64,000 nt of DNA from Luteimonas sp. RC10 (GCF_014192745.1 NZ_JACHYJ010000006.1:124001-188000); one strand, 5' to 3'; positions 44,546-54,905 are shown, counted from the first letter of the stretch. Numbers and translations are program-made. Notes: a model not told the origin generated them from the sequence alone.

Positions 44546-45838
44546 CTAGAACCAGCTCCTGACGCCGATCACCCAGCGTGTCTCGCGGCCGGTACCGCCA
44601 TCGGCCTGCTCGAGCGCCCGGGTCTGGCCGAAGCTGCGCGCGTGCACGAGGCCGATGTACGGGGCGAAGCGTCGGGTGACCTCGTAGCGCAGGCGCAGTC
44701 CGGCTTCGATCTCGCCCAGGCCGCTGCCGATACGGCGCGCGGGATCGGCCTCGCTGGCAGCCGAGAGCTCGACCGCCGGCTGCAGGATCAGCCGATTGCT
44801 CAACAGCCACTCGTACTCGATCTCCACATCGGCGAGCACGCGACCGCGATCGTCAACATGCGCCATCGCCGAGACCTCGAAGAAGTACGGCGCCAGGCCC
44901 TGCACGCCGACACTCGCGTAGTTCTTGGCGCGCCCCGGTGCGAAGACATGATGAGCGCCGGCGACGACATCCCACCAGGGCGACACACTGCGACCATAGA
45001 GCGCGTCCAGCGCGCCCGCGTGTGTCCGGCCGGACACGCGTTCGCCGCTGGACTTGAGCCACACGCGCTGCAGATCGCCGCCGATCCAGCTGTCCACCTC
45101 CCAGCCCAGGCCGTGGCCGTGATCGGTGTCGAAGCCTTCGAGGCGGTCCACGCGGACGAAGTGGTGGATTGCCGAATCGCCCATCGCGTGGGGATGCAAT
45201 GACGGAAATGCGGCCTGACGGTCGGCGTCGGTGAGCGCAGGGATCGGGGTGCGCGGCAAGGCATCCGCAGGCAGGTCGCCTGCCGCAGGTGCATGCCCGG
45301 TGTGTATGTCCGTTCTGTCTGTTGAATGTGCTTCCGCCGCTCCGATCCCCGAGTGATTCATCCCCGAGTGATCCATCCCCGAGTGATCCATCTCCGAGTG
45401 ATCCATCTCCGAGTGATCCATCTCCGAGTGATCCATCTCCGAGTGATTCATCTCCGAGTGATTCATCTCCGAGTGGGTCTGCGCTGGATGGTGCGTGTTC
45501 GCAGGCACCGCCCCATGCGACCGCGGCAGAACCTGGGCAGGTGTCTGCTGCGCCGTTGGCTCGGAATGTTCTGCCTGGTCCGCCGTCGTCTGCGGGCTTA
45601 TCTCTCGCACGGGCGCTCGATGCGCGTTGCCCTCAGCCGCGTGCCTGGGCTCGGTAGTCGGTTGGTGGTGATGCCCGGGCGATCCATGCGACGCGGCTGC
45701 CGGGGGCGCTTGAGGCGATACCTCGACATGCCCATGACCATGCGCATGGGTCTGCGCCTGCGCGCCGCCCGCGGCGACGAGCAGCGCAGCAGCGAGCAAC
45801 GCGGGGCTGCACTTGCGATGCGATGTGGCGGCGCTCAT
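44546..45838 (-). CDS. copB: Copper resistance protein B (outer-membrane)
   Basis: A 430-residue protein. Signal peptide (ALLAAALLVAAGGAQAQ) then a long His/Met-rich region with about eight tandem HSEMD/HSEMN/HSGMD units plus other His clusters, and a C-terminal outer-membrane beta-barrel (CopB family) with RVDRLEGFDTDHGHG, GWEVDSWIGGDLQRVWLKSS, YFFEVSAMAHVDDRGR, LQPAVELSAASE and a terminal Phe. It binds and exports periplasmic copper with CopA. ATG 45838 overlaps the copA stop (ATGA). Confidence 0.93.
   Translation of the reverse strand: MSAATSHRKCSPALLAAALLVAAGGAQAQTHAHGHGHVEVSPQAPPAAASHGSPGHHHQPTTEPRHAAEGNAHRAPVREISPQTTADQAEHSEPTAQQTPAQVLPRSHGAVPANTHHPAQTHSEMNHSEMNHSEMDHSEMDHSEMDHSEMDHSGMDHSGMNHSGIGAAEAHSTDRTDIHTGHAPAAGDLPADALPRTPIPALTDADRQAAFPSLHPHAMGDSAIHHFVRVDRLEGFDTDHGHGLGWEVDSWIGGDLQRVWLKSSGERVSGRTHAGALDALYGRSVSPWWDVVAGAHHVFAPGRAKNYASVGVQGLAPYFFEVSAMAHVDDRGRVLADVEIEYEWLLSNRLILQPAVELSAASEADPARRIGSGLGEIEAGLRLRYEVTRRFAPYIGLVHARSFGQTRALEQADGGTGRETRWVIGVRSWF
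45352..45475. repeat. 15-bp minisatellite inside copB
   Basis: About eight tandem 15-bp units related to CCGAGTGATCCATCT (plus strand), encoding the HSEMD repeats. Units differ by one or two bases (ATC/ATT, CCC/CTC), so copy number could vary by slippage or recombination. Confidence 0.85.
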
Positions 45839-47649
45839 TCGACCACCTGCACTTCGCGGAACATGCCCGCTTCCATGTGGTACAGCAGGTGGCAGTGGAA
45901 CGCCCAGCGCCCGAGTGCGTCGGCGCGGACGCGGAAGCTGCGACGCGTCCCGGGCGGCATGTCGACGGTGTGCTTGCGCAATTGGAAGCGGCCGTCGTCG
46001 TCCTCGAGGTCGCTCCACATGCCGTGCAGATGGATGGGATGGGTCATCATCGTGTCGTTGACCAGCACGATGCGCAGACGTTCGCCGTAGTTGAGCCGCA
46101 AGGGGGCGGCGTCGCTGAACTTGATGCCGTCGAACGACCAGGCGAACTTCTCCATGTGGCCGGTCAGGTGCAGCTCGACGTCGCGCGATGGCGCGCGGCC
46201 ATCGGGATCGTCGAACAGGCTGCGCATCGCCTCGTAGGTCAGGACCGTGCGGCCGTTGTCGCGCAGGCCGATGCCGGGGTCGTCGAGCTTCGGCGCCGGG
46301 GTCATGGTCTGCATGTCGACGAGCGGGTTGCCGTGCTCGCTGTCAGGATGCGCCTGCATCGGCGTGGTGCCATGTCCCATGTCGGCATGGTCCATCGCGG
46401 CGTGGTCGTGGCCGCCGCCGCGCATCGCCGCCGTATGTCCGCCCTGCCCCATGCCCGGCCCGGCCCCATTGTCCATGCCGTGCATGCCGCCGTGGCCCAT
46501 GTCGGCCATGGTCAGGATCGGGCGCGGGTCGACCATGGGAATCGGGGCGCGCAGGCCTTCGCGCACGGCGAGCGTGCCGCTGACGAAGCCGGTCCGGCCC
46601 ATGTCCTGGGCGAAGATCGTGTAGGCATCCTGGCCGGAGGGTTCGACGATCACGTCGAAGGTCTCGGCCACGGCAATGCGGAACTCGTCGACCGTCACCG
46701 GGTGCACGTACTGGCCATCGGCCGCGACGACGGTCATCTTCAGGCCCGGGATGCGGACGTCGAAGTAGGTCATCGCCGAGCCGTTGATGAAGCGCAGGCG
46801 GATCTTCTCGCCGCTGCGGAACAGCGCCGTCCAGTTGCCTGGCGACGTCGTGCCGTTCATCAGATAGGTATAGGTATGCGCGTTGACGTCGGAGATGTCG
46901 GTCGGCGTCATCCGCATCTGCCCCCAGGCGCGGCGGTCGGCGAGCGTGGCGCGCCAGCCGTCGCGGCGCACATCGCGGGCGAAGTCGCCAGCGGTGCGCT
47001 TGTACCAGTTGTCGTGTTCGGCCATCTGCTTGAGCCGCGCGAACAGCGCGTGCGGGTCGAGGTCGGTCCAGTCAGTCAGCAGCACGACGTAGTCGCGGTC
47101 AAAGGCGAACGGCTCAGGCTCGATCGGGTCGATGATCAGCGCGCCGTACATGCCGGCCTGTTCCTGGAACCCGGAATGGCTGTGGTACCAGTAGGTGCCG
47201 CCCTGGCGCACGTCGAAGCGGTACTGGAACGTCTCGCCGCGATGGATGCCATCGAAGCTCATGCCGGGCACGCCGTCCATGTTCGCCGGCAACAGGATGC
47301 CGTGCCAATGCACGGAGGTCATGTCGCCGAAGATCGAGTCCGCAGGTAGCGCATTGCGCACGCGCAGCGTGACCGTCGAGCCCTCGCGCCAGCGCAGGAT
47401 CGGCGCCGGCAGGCTGCCGTTGATGGTGGCGGCTGGCCGGGTGCGGCCGGTGAAGTTGACCAGGGTCTCGCCGACCACCAGGTCGAAGTCGGTGCCGGCC
47501 AGGATCCGGCTGTGCGGGGATTGCAGTGCCCAGGACGGGCGCGGCCAACTGCCGAGGCCGGCGGCCAGGCCGCCGAGCGCCAGGCCCTGAACGAAACGGC
47601 GGCGCGCGGGGTCGAAGCCGCGGCGGCCAAAGGAAACATCGGAAGTCAT
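45835..47649 (-). CDS. copA: Copper resistance multicopper oxidase CopA
   Basis: A 604-residue periplasmic multicopper oxidase that oxidises Cu(I). Tat signal (ARRRFVQGLALGGLAAGLG), copper ligands HWHG (about 113), YWYHSHSGFQEQAG, HPIHLHGMW and the terminal HCHLLYHMEAGM. A Met/His-rich insert (MGHGGMHGM, HDHAAMDHADMGHG) at about 380-440 is typical for substrate copper binding. ATG 47649 is set by the Tat signal. Operon order is copL-copA-copB. Confidence 0.96.
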   Translation of the reverse strand: MTSDVSFGRRGFDPARRRFVQGLALGGLAAGLGSWPRPSWALQSPHSRILAGTDFDLVVGETLVNFTGRTRPAATINGSLPAPILRWREGSTVTLRVRNALPADSIFGDMTSVHWHGILLPANMDGVPGMSFDGIHRGETFQYRFDVRQGGTYWYHSHSGFQEQAGMYGALIIDPIEPEPFAFDRDYVVLLTDWTDLDPHALFARLKQMAEHDNWYKRTAGDFARDVRRDGWRATLADRRAWGQMRMTPTDISDVNAHTYTYLMNGTTSPGNWTALFRSGEKIRLRFINGSAMTYFDVRIPGLKMTVVAADGQYVHPVTVDEFRIAVAETFDVIVEPSGQDAYTIFAQDMGRTGFVSGTLAVREGLRAPIPMVDPRPILTMADMGHGGMHGMDNGAGPGMGQGGHTAAMRGGGHDHAAMDHADMGHGTTPMQAHPDSEHGNPLVDMQTMTPAPKLDDPGIGLRDNGRTVLTYEAMRSLFDDPDGRAPSRDVELHLTGHMEKFAWSFDGIKFSDAAPLRLNYGERLRIVLVNDTMMTHPIHLHGMWSDLEDDDGRFQLRKHTVDMPPGTRRSFRVRADALGRWAFHCHLLYHMEAGMFREVQVVE

Positions 47650-47727
47650 CGTCACTCCATCCGTAGGATGGCCCGGTTGCACGGGCCCTGCGCCCTGCCC
47701 CACATCGGGACGGGCGAACGGTGTGGA

Positions 47728-48111
47728 TCAGGCGATGGTGATGGGTGGGCGGATCGGCTGGACGGTGGCAGGATCGCCGCGTGCCTGGGCCACGTCCGCA
47801 GGGTGACGTGCCGGCGTTGGCACCAAGGTCAGCGGCCGCTGGCGCGGTATCAGGACCGCACTGCAGCTGTGCAGGCAGAGGCAGCCGCCCTCGTCGTCGC
47901 AGGCGTGCGGCGCGGGCACCCCGCCCTGTTCCGAGGGGGCTTGGTCGGTTGTGCCATGGCAAGGCTGCGCATCGGCGTCACTCGCATGAGCAGCGTCATG
48001 CATCGAGGCCGCACCGTTCATTGCAGGCGCGGCGAAGACCGCGCCCATCGATTCGATCAGGAGCAGTGCGAGCAGCAGGATGCGAACGGCAGTGGCGGAG
48101 ACCCGGGGCAT
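47728..48111 (-). CDS. copL: CopL-family metal-binding regulatory protein
   Basis: A 127-residue protein. Signal peptide (RILLLALLLIESMGAVFAA) followed by a His/Cys-rich segment (QPCHGTTDQ, APHACDDEGGCLCLHSC). In Xanthomonas CopL lies just before copAB and is needed for copper-induced expression. No copper-sensing transcription factor is seen locally. It ends 79 bp before copA. Confidence 0.82.
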   Translation of the reverse strand: MPRVSATAVRILLLALLLIESMGAVFAAPAMNGAASMHDAAHASDADAQPCHGTTDQAPSEQGGVPAPHACDDEGGCLCLHSCSAVLIPRQRPLTLVPTPARHPADVAQARGDPATVQPIRPPITIA

Positions 48112-48120
48112 CGCGGCCGA

Positions 48121-49956
48121 TTATAGCGAGCCGGCTTGACCGACGGTGGCGAGGTGCCCGGTCTCCGCGCCGGTCAGCGGAGACCCGGAGGCGGCGCTGT
48201 CGTGTTGCCGGATGAGCGCGATCAACGCCTCCGGCGCCAGCGGCCGGGAGACGTGATACCCCTGCGCTTCGTCGCACTGCCACTCGCACAGCATCGCCAG
48301 CTGGCCGGCCGTTTCCACGCCTTCGGCGACCGTGCGATAGCCCAGCTCGACTGACAGCTTGAGCACGGTCCTGATCAGCCGTGCACGACGTTCGCTGGTT
48401 TCGATCCCGACCAGCAGGCCGCGATCGATCTTGATCGTCGTGGCCGGCAATTCGTTGAGATAGGAGAAGTTGCTGTAGCCGGCGCCGAAATCGTCGATCG
48501 CGACGTTGAACCCCTGCGCCTGCAGCGCACCGAGCTGGGCGGCCACGCTCCCTTTGTCGCGCAGCCATTCGCCCTCAGTCACCTCCAGCTCCAGGCGCGC
48601 GGGTTCGATGCCAAGCTCGCGCGCCAGATCGGCGATGTATGCCGGCAACCGACCGTCGCGGAAATCCGCGCTGGACAGGTTGACCGAGATATCGAGCACC
48701 ACGCCCTGCTCTTCCCAGGCCAGCAACTGGTGCAGGGCCTGGCGCAGCACCCAGCGCGTGACCAACGGCATCAGTGTCGTGCCTTCGATGACCGGGATGA
48801 ACTCGTCCGGGGCGATGTCGCCGTACTCGGGATGCCGCCAGCGCAGCAGCGCCTCGACCGAGCCCAGGCGCCCGGTCGACAGGCTCAGGCGCGGCTGATA
48901 CACCAGCGAAAACTCGCGGGTGTCCAAGGCACGCTCGACCTGGGTTGCCAGGCGGTAATGCCGCTGCAGCCGTGCGTCGCGGTCGCGGTCGTACTCGCAC
49001 CAGGGCGCGCCGCTTTCCAGCGCCGCGTGCATCGCGGTCACCGCCCGGCGCAGCACGTCGGCCGAATCGTGGGTCGAGAATCCCGCCACCCCGGCATGGA
49101 ACACCGTCTGCAGGGTCAGCCCGCTGCTGACCACCGGCGCGCTGAGTCGCTCGCGCAAGTCGGCGAGGATCGCCGCGACCTCGTCGCGCGACCGGCCCGC
49201 CAGCACGAAGGCGAATCGGGTCACGCCAACGTGGTAGACCCGCGCGGTCTCACCCAGGGCATCGGTCAGGCGAAAGCCCAGCTGTCGCACGATCGATTCG
49301 ACCGGCGCCACGCCCAGTGCCTGGGTCAGCCGATGGGCGCTCGTCACATCGAGCACGTCGATGATGCACAGATGCGACGGCACGGGGACTGCGGGGGGCG
49401 ACTGCCGCAGGGCCTCGCGCAGATCCCACGCCAACTGCTGGCGGTTCGCCAGGCCGGTGACCGGGTCGCGCCGCCCCATCGATCGCAGTAGCGAGATCTG
49501 CCCGACGACCAGGTTCGCGAACGAGCGCAGTTGCTCGCGCTCCGCCTCGTCCAGCCGCCGTGGGGCGTAGTCGATCAGGCAGATCGTGCCGACCTTGTAG
49601 CCGTCGCCGAGCACCAGCGGCGCACCGGCGTAGAAGCGCATGCGCGGCGCCTGCATGACCAGTGGGTTGCGCGAGAACAGCGGATCTGCGGTGAGGTCGG
49701 GCACCTCGTAGATGTCGTCCTGCTCGATCGCATGCGTGCAGACCGAGATCTCGCGGCTGGTCCCGCGCAGCTCGGTGCCCACGCAGGACAAGAAATGCTG
49801 GTCCACCTCGTCGACCAGGGAGATGAGGACCGTCTTGACCCGGAATGCGAACGCGGCCAGGGCCACGATTCTGTCCAATTCAGGATGCCCTGCCAGCGAC
49901 AGCAGATCCAGGCTTCGGATCAGCGCGATCCGGTCGGCCTCGTGCAGCTTTCTCAC
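48121..49956 (-). CDS. GAF-GGDEF-EAL protein, probable c-di-GMP phosphodiesterase
   Basis: A 611-residue protein. GAF domain (residues about 20-155, ISVCTHAIEQDDIYEVPDL), degenerate GGDEF domain (DPVTGLANRQQLAWDL present but the active site reads GVTRF) and EAL domain (about 345-595) with EALLRWRHPE, the Asn of SVNLSSADF, EVTEGEW, DDFGAGYSNF, KIDRGL, AEGVET and Gln in DEAQGY. The phosphodiesterase residues are preserved, though the E of the TES motif is in a TEG context. It starts at ATG 49956 and lies directly upstream of copL by 9 bp (48121 stop, copL ATG 48111). Confidence 0.87.
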   Translation of the reverse strand: MRKLHEADRIALIRSLDLLSLAGHPELDRIVALAAFAFRVKTVLISLVDEVDQHFLSCVGTELRGTSREISVCTHAIEQDDIYEVPDLTADPLFSRNPLVMQAPRMRFYAGAPLVLGDGYKVGTICLIDYAPRRLDEAEREQLRSFANLVVGQISLLRSMGRRDPVTGLANRQQLAWDLREALRQSPPAVPVPSHLCIIDVLDVTSAHRLTQALGVAPVESIVRQLGFRLTDALGETARVYHVGVTRFAFVLAGRSRDEVAAILADLRERLSAPVVSSGLTLQTVFHAGVAGFSTHDSADVLRRAVTAMHAALESGAPWCEYDRDRDARLQRHYRLATQVERALDTREFSLVYQPRLSLSTGRLGSVEALLRWRHPEYGDIAPDEFIPVIEGTTLMPLVTRWVLRQALHQLLAWEEQGVVLDISVNLSSADFRDGRLPAYIADLARELGIEPARLELEVTEGEWLRDKGSVAAQLGALQAQGFNVAIDDFGAGYSNFSYLNELPATTIKIDRGLLVGIETSERRARLIRTVLKLSVELGYRTVAEGVETAGQLAMLCEWQCDEAQGYHVSRPLAPEALIALIRQHDSAASGSPLTGAETGHLATVGQAGSL

Positions 49957-50040
49957 GTCCGTCCTCCCCCTAGGCGCCTTGCGAAACGCTACTCCTGTGG
50001 CGTCGACAAGTCATGACGGCAGTGTGCCGCGCGCGACGGC

Positions 50041-50076
50041 AAAAAAAAACGGGCGACTTCTTGTCGAAGTCGCCCG
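50041..50076 (-). terminator. Rho-independent terminator of the tRNA transcript
   Basis: On the minus strand an 11-bp stem (CGGGCGACTTC with GAAGTCGCCCG, 5-nt loop) is followed by nine T, just downstream of tRNA-Glu. Confidence 0.9.
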
Positions 50077-50097
50077 TTCGCAGCGCGTTGAGTTGAG

Positions 50098-50173
50098 TGG
50101 CGTCCCCACGGGGATTCGAACCCCGGTGTCCACCGTGAAAGGGTGGTGTCCTAGGCCTCTAGACGATGGGGAC
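50098..50173 (-). tRNA. tRNA-Glu (UUC)
   Basis: The 76-nt gene begins GTCCCCATCGTCTAGAGG and ends with encoded CCA. Acceptor stem GTCCCCA/TGGGGAC, anticodon stem CCACC/GGTGG with loop CTTTCAC (anticodon TTC), and T-arm GGTTCGAATCC are all standard. It follows tRNA-Ala in the same transcript. Confidence 0.97.
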
Positions 50174-50225
50174 GCAGAAGCCTGCATCGTGTCGAGAACC
50201 GGCCTTGTGGTTGTCGACGAGATTG

Positions 50226-50301
50226 TGGTGGAGCCAGGCGGGATCGAACCGCCGACCTCCTGCATGCCATGCAGGCGCTCTCCCAGCTGAGCTATGGCCC
50301 C
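50226..50301 (-). tRNA. tRNA-Ala (GGC)
   Basis: The 76-nt gene begins GGGGCCATAGCTCAGCTGGG and ends with encoded CCA. Anticodon stem CCTGC/GCAGG, loop ATGGCAT (anticodon GGC), T-arm GGTTCGATCC. It is transcribed with tRNA-Glu. Confidence 0.97.
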
Positions 50302-50400
50302 ACAGTGGGAAGCGCGAAATTGTAGGGATGCCGTGCGGCAACGTCAACAAGTTTTCGCTTCCACTTCGTTCGCAACTTGTGGCCTTCCGGGAGGGGGCCT

Positions 50401-50907
50401 TCAGCCGAGCAATTCGGCTTCGTTGCGAGCGAGGCGCGCATCATCCAGATTCGGACGCAAAGTTGCAACCCCATGTCCCTGCTCGACCAGATATTGGAGC
50501 CACTTGCCCAGAAACGTGTTCATGCGCAAGCGGTGGTCGACCACTTCGGCCGGTGGTGGAAACATGCCGATGACGTCCTGCCAGCGCCGGCCGACGTAGC
50601 AGTGCGTTGCCTCGACCTGGCCGGCATCGCGATACAGCCGCAGGTGCGCGGACGGGTCCGGTTCGCCGGTCAGCGGATCGAGCATGGTGTAGCTCAGCCG
50701 CAGTTCGGTGGTGTAGCGATGCTGCGCGATCACCTCGAGCTGGACCGTCGGCGTGCCCGGCGCCTGCGACAGGTAGGTGCCGGGCGGCAGGTCGCCAGGA
50801 TGGAACAGCCGGGTGAGCCGGACGTGGTTCTCGGCATACAGCGCCATCAGCCAGCCGAAGCGGCCCAGTGCGGGCATCCGGACGCGCTTGGAATCGACAT
50901 TGGGCAT
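50401..50907 (-). CDS. DUF1249 family protein (YqiB-like)
   Basis: A 168-residue protein. It carries the DUF1249 signature: ENHVRLTRLFHPGDLPPG, VIAQHRYTTELRLSYTM and HLRLYRDAGQVEATHC. In many gammaproteobacteria (yqiB) it lies near Nudix and cAMP phosphodiesterase genes; function is unknown. Located upstream of the two tRNA genes and downstream of ppsR on the same strand. Confidence 0.85.
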   Translation of the reverse strand: MPNVDSKRVRMPALGRFGWLMALYAENHVRLTRLFHPGDLPPGTYLSQAPGTPTVQLEVIAQHRYTTELRLSYTMLDPLTGEPDPSAHLRLYRDAGQVEATHCYVGRRWQDVIGMFPPPAEVVDHRLRMNTFLGKWLQYLVEQGHGVATLRPNLDDARLARNEAELLG

Positions 50908-50970
50908 GACGCGATCCTACACGCCGCGGAGTGAACCGCCCGGCAGCCCCCGGCGCACGCCCACGTCGCG

Positions 50971-51792
50971 TCAGTACATCACCCGCTCGATGCCCAGCGT
51001 CGACATGACCTTGCTGGAGATCTCCTCGATCGAGGTGTTGGTCGTGCTCAGCACCGGGATGCGCTCGGCGCGGAACAGCGACTCGGCCGCACTGACCTCG
51101 TGCCGGCAGGTCTCGAGCTTGGCGTAGCGCGAGTTCGGGCGCCGCTCCTGGCGGATCTGGGCCAAGCGCACCGGATCGATCGTCAGGCCGAACAGCTTGG
51201 CCCGGTGCGCGCGCAGCCGCGGCGGCAGCCGGTCGTGCTCGAGGTCCTCGTCGGTGAGCGGATAGTTCGCCGCGCGCACGCCGTGGTGCAGCGCCAGGTA
51301 GATGCAGGTCGGCGTCTTGCCGGCGCGCGACACCGCCACCAGGATCACGTCGGCCTCGTCGTAGTTGACCGACATGCCGTCATCGTGCGCGAGTGCGAAG
51401 TTCATCGCGTTGATGCGGCGGTGGTAGGTGTCGAAATCGACCATGCCGTGCGCGCGTCCGACGCGCGATTCGCGCGCCTCGACCAGCTCGCGTTCCAACG
51501 GTTCGATGAACGGCGCGAAGACATCGAGCACCAGCGCCCCGCTCTCCTCCAGGATCGTCGCCAGAGCGGGGTCGACACAGGAACTGACGACGATCGGGCG
51601 TGCGCCCATGGCCTCACCGCGGGCGCGGATGAGCGTCGCGACCTCATGCGCGCGCTCGGGGTTGTCGACGAACGGGATCCGGTTGGTGCTGAACTGCGTG
51701 CCGCTGAACTGGGTCAGCAGGCTGTGGCCGATGGTCTCGGCGGTGATACCGGTGCCATCTGAGACATAGAACACAGGACGAGGGGTCGGCAT
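50971..51792 (-). CDS. ppsR: PEP synthase regulatory kinase/pyrophosphorylase
   Basis: A 273-residue DUF299 protein that phosphorylates and dephosphorylates PEP synthase with ADP and Pi. N-terminal [19 protein letters not shown] and P-loop [19 protein letters not shown] (about 150-168), then [15 protein letters not shown]. It is divergent from ppsA, its target; the shared region is 113 bp, the standard arrangement. Confidence 0.95.
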   Translation of the reverse strand: MPTPRPVFYVSDGTGITAETIGHSLLTQFSGTQFSTNRIPFVDNPERAHEVATLIRARGEAMGARPIVVSSCVDPALATILEESGALVLDVFAPFIEPLERELVEARESRVGRAHGMVDFDTYHRRINAMNFALAHDDGMSVNYDEADVILVAVSRAGKTPTCIYLALHHGVRAANYPLTDEDLEHDRLPPRLRAHRAKLFGLTIDPVRLAQIRQERRPNSRYAKLETCRHEVSAAESLFRAERIPVLSTTNTSIEEISSKVMSTLGIERVMY

Positions 51793-51905
51793 GACGGGAC
51801 CGTCGCATCGGCGAGCGCCGCGGCGCCCGGGAGGGCTAAAATAACTGTTCTGCGCCGGACCCGCCGGTCCGGCCGTCCACGATCACGCGACACGGAGCCT
51901 TCCTC

Positions 51906-54284
51906 TTGAGCGCCAACATCCTGTGGCTGCACGACCTTCGCCTTACCGACCTGGCCCAGGTCGGCGGCAAGAACTCCTCCCTCGGCGAGATGATCGGCAA
52001 TCTGGCCAAGCTGGGCGTCTCGGTGCCCGGAGGCTTCGCCACCACGGCCGACGCGTTCAAGGCCTTCATCGCCCACAACGATCTGCATCAGCGCATCTTC
52101 GACCGGCTCGCGCCGCTCGATGTCGAGGACGTCGGCGCCCTGACCGCCGCCGGCCGCGAGATCCGCAGTTGGGTGACCGAGGCCCCGCTGCAGCCTGAGC
52201 TCGACGCCGACATCCGCAAGGCCTACGCGGCGCTGTGCGCCGAGAATGGCGGCGGCGACATCGCGGTCGCGGTGCGTTCCTCGGCGACCGCCGAAGACCT
52301 GCCCGACGCCTCGTTCGCAGGGCAGCAGGAGACCTTCCTCAACGTCACCGGCGTCGAGGACGTGCTGCACAAGGTCAAGGAGGTCTTCGCCAGCCTCTAC
52401 AACGACCGTGCGATCGCCTACCGCGTCCACCACGGCTTCAAGCACGAGGACGTGTTCCTGTCGGCCGGCGTGCAGCTGATGGTGCGCTCGGACATCGGCG
52501 CCTCGGGCGTGCTGTTCACGCTCGACACCGAGTCGGGCTTCCGCGATGTGGTGTTCGTGACCTCGAGCTTCGGTCTGGGCGAGATGGTCGTCCAGGGCGC
52601 GGTCAATCCCGACGAGTTCTACGTCTACAAGCCCACACTCAGGGCCGGCAAACCGGCGATCCTGCGCCGCTCGATCGGTGCCAAGCAGCTGCGGATGGTC
52701 TATTCCGACGTGCCCGGCGAGCGCGTGCGCACCGAGGACACCCCCGCCGAGCTGCGCAACACGTTCTCGCTCACCGACGAGGACGTGCAGGAGCTCGCGC
52801 GCCAGGCGCTGATCATCGAGGAGCACTACGAGCGCCCGATGGACATCGAATGGGCGAAGGACGGCGTCAGCGGCAAGCTGTTCATCGTCCAGGCGCGCCC
52901 GGAGACGGTGAAGTCGCGCGCCAAGAACACCCAGATCGAGCGCTTCTCGCTGGAGCAGCGCGGCGAGGTGGTCTGCGAAGGCCGCGCGATCGGCCAGAAG
53001 ATCGGCGCGGGTGTCGCACGCGTGGTGCGCCGGCTCGAAGACATGGATCGGGTCCGCCCTGGCGACGTGCTCGTCGCCGACATGACCGATCCCGACTGGG
53101 AGCCGGTGATGAAGCGTGCGTCGGCGATCGTCACCAACCGCGGCGGCCGCACCTGCCATGCGGCGATCATCGCCCGTGAGCTCGGGGTGCCGGCAGTGGT
53201 GGGCACCGGCAACGCGCTGGAGACGATCGAGGACGGCCAGGAGGTCACGGTCAGCTGTGCGGAGGGCGACACCGGCTACATCTACGCCGGCAAGCTGCCG
53301 TTCGACCGCATCACGACCGATCTGACCTCGATGCCCGAGGCGCCGCTGAAGATCATGATGAACGTCGCCAACCCCGAGCGCGCGTTCGATTTCGGCCAGT
53401 TGCCCAACGCCGGCATCGGCCTGGCGCGGCTGGAAATGATCATTGCCGCGCACATCGGCGTGCATCCCAACGCCCTGCTGCAGTACGACCGGCAGGATGC
53501 GGAGACGAAGAAGAAGATCGACGCCAAGACCGTCGGCTACCGCAGCCCGGTCGACTTCTACGTCGATCGCCTGGCCGAAGGCATCGCGACGCTGACCGCC
53601 TCGGTCGCGCCCAATCCGGTGATCGTGCGTCTGTCGGACTTCAAGTCCAACGAGTACGCGAACCTGATCGGCGGCAGCAATTTCGAGCCGCACGAAGAGA
53701 ACCCGATGATCGGCTTCCGCGGCGCCAGCCGCTATGTCGATGATTCGTTCGCCGAGGCGTTCGCGCTCGAGTGCCGCGCGGTGCTCAAGGTCCGCAACAC
53801 CATGGGCCTGGAGAACCTGTGGGTGATGATCCCGTTCGTGCGCACGCTCGACGAAGGCCGCAAGGTCGTCGAGGTGCTGGAGAAGAACGGGCTGAAGCAG
53901 GGCGAGAACGGCCTGAAGATCATCATGATGTGCGAGGTGCCGTCCAACGCGTTGCTGGCGGAGGAATTCCTCGAGATCTTCGACGGTTTCTCGATCGGCT
54001 CCAACGACCTGACCCAGCTCACGCTGGGTCTGGACCGCGATTCGTCGATCGTCGCGCATCTTTTCGACGAGCGCGATCCGGCGGTCAAGAAGCTGCTGTC
54101 GATGGCGATCAAGACGGCGCGGGCAAAGGGCAAGTACGTCGGCATCTGCGGCCAGGGGCCGTCGGACCATCCGGATCTGGCGCAGTGGCTGATGGAAGAA
54201 GGCATCGAGTCGGTGTCGCTCAACCCCGACACTGTCGTCGATACCTGGCTGAAGCTGGCCAAGTCCAAGGCACGCGCGGGCTGA
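51906..54284 (+). CDS. ppsA: Phosphoenolpyruvate synthase
   Basis: A 792-residue enzyme making PEP from pyruvate and ATP for gluconeogenesis. N-terminal ATP/pyruvate domain ([15 protein letters not shown], then [20 protein letters not shown]), swivelling phospho-His domain ([18 protein letters not shown], His at about 419) and C-terminal PEP-binding barrel ([34 protein letters not shown]). The start is TTG 51906 with GGAG upstream; no ATG or GTG lies in frame close by. A strong terminator follows. Confidence 0.96.
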   Translation: MSANILWLHDLRLTDLAQVGGKNSSLGEMIGNLAKLGVSVPGGFATTADAFKAFIAHNDLHQRIFDRLAPLDVEDVGALTAAGREIRSWVTEAPLQPELDADIRKAYAALCAENGGGDIAVAVRSSATAEDLPDASFAGQQETFLNVTGVEDVLHKVKEVFASLYNDRAIAYRVHHGFKHEDVFLSAGVQLMVRSDIGASGVLFTLDTESGFRDVVFVTSSFGLGEMVVQGAVNPDEFYVYKPTLRAGKPAILRRSIGAKQLRMVYSDVPGERVRTEDTPAELRNTFSLTDEDVQELARQALIIEEHYERPMDIEWAKDGVSGKLFIVQARPETVKSRAKNTQIERFSLEQRGEVVCEGRAIGQKIGAGVARVVRRLEDMDRVRPGDVLVADMTDPDWEPVMKRASAIVTNRGGRTCHAAIIARELGVPAVVGTGNALETIEDGQEVTVSCAEGDTGYIYAGKLPFDRITTDLTSMPEAPLKIMMNVANPERAFDFGQLPNAGIGLARLEMIIAAHIGVHPNALLQYDRQDAETKKKIDAKTVGYRSPVDFYVDRLAEGIATLTASVAPNPVIVRLSDFKSNEYANLIGGSNFEPHEENPMIGFRGASRYVDDSFAEAFALECRAVLKVRNTMGLENLWVMIPFVRTLDEGRKVVEVLEKNGLKQGENGLKIIMMCEVPSNALLAEEFLEIFDGFSIGSNDLTQLTLGLDRDSSIVAHLFDERDPAVKKLLSMAIKTARAKGKYVGICGQGPSDHPDLAQWLMEEGIESVSLNPDTVVDTWLKLAKSKARAG

Positions 54285-54300
54285 TTGCCCTGCTCTACGA

Positions 54301-54327
54301 AAAGCCCGGGATGTTCCCGGGCTTTTT
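54301..54327 (+). terminator. Rho-independent terminator of ppsA
   Basis: An 11-bp stem (AAAGCCCGGGA with TCCCGGGCTTT), TGT loop and a run of T, 16 bp after the ppsA stop. Confidence 0.92.
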
Positions 54328-54358
54328 TGTGGCTTCCGCGCGAGAAAGGCGCTCACTT

Positions 54359-54590
54359 CGGATGGGCATCGGCCTGCCGGGCGGTCGCCGCTTTTCCCTC
54401 GGCAGGCCCGCTTCGCGGTCCGGCCACGCGAAGCACGCGTGGCGTTCGCATGGATGCGCGGCATGCCGCGCACGCCATCCATGCTCACCCTGCCCTGACT
54501 CGGGCGCGCACCATCCGTGGTGCGCTCGACGCGGTCACCGCCCGCCAGTCCGCTGCCGAGAACTCTTGCATCCTGCCTTCGGATAGATGC
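54359..54590 (+). repeat. Intergenic repeat, copy A
   Basis: Copy A of an inverted pair (see 54906-55059). Conserved parts: GGCATCGGCCTGCCG plus a TTCCCTCGGCAGG block at 54366-54404, then CCTGACTCGGGCGCG followed by an ACCATCCGTGGT hairpin, and CCGCCAGTCCGCTGCCG at 54542-54558. It has about 80 bp more than copy B in the middle (54405-54490), itself a set of small palindromes. No coding potential is seen. Confidence 0.65.
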
Positions 54591-54905
54591 TGTGCATCGC
54601 CACTGGAAAGATGGCAGGCACTCGGCTCCGTCAGACTCAACTCATTGCGTCTGTAGAGAGTCACGATACTGACCATAGGTGAGCGATGTCGCTTGCAGGC
54701 CACGCTGCACAGGCAGAGCGCGCTTGCTCTTGGCACACCTCTCCCGACGCGGGTGTGCCGGTTCGATTTGTATCCTCATCTGCTGGCGAAGCACGCCGAC
54801 TGGCGTGCTACACACAAGTGGACCTTGCATCGAGGCCTGCTATTGCAATCTGTCCAGCAAGACACTACGAGACCGAAGACAAAGGGTTCTCCAGCGAGCG
54901 GTTGC
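54591..54905. other. Spacer between inverted intergenic repeats
   Basis: About 315 bp between the two inverted copies. GC content is below the chromosome average. Short reading frames occur but lack ribosome sites and recognisable similarity. I see no gene. Confidence 0.5.

Noticed and set aside
45352-45475. CRISPR-like tandem repeat
   Set aside because: Units are 15 bp, directly adjoining with no spacers, and encode His/Met residues in copB.
50098-50301. tRNA genes as integration site for a genomic island
   Set aside because: Both tRNAs are intact and flanked by normal chromosomal genes with no integrase or repeated 3' ends.
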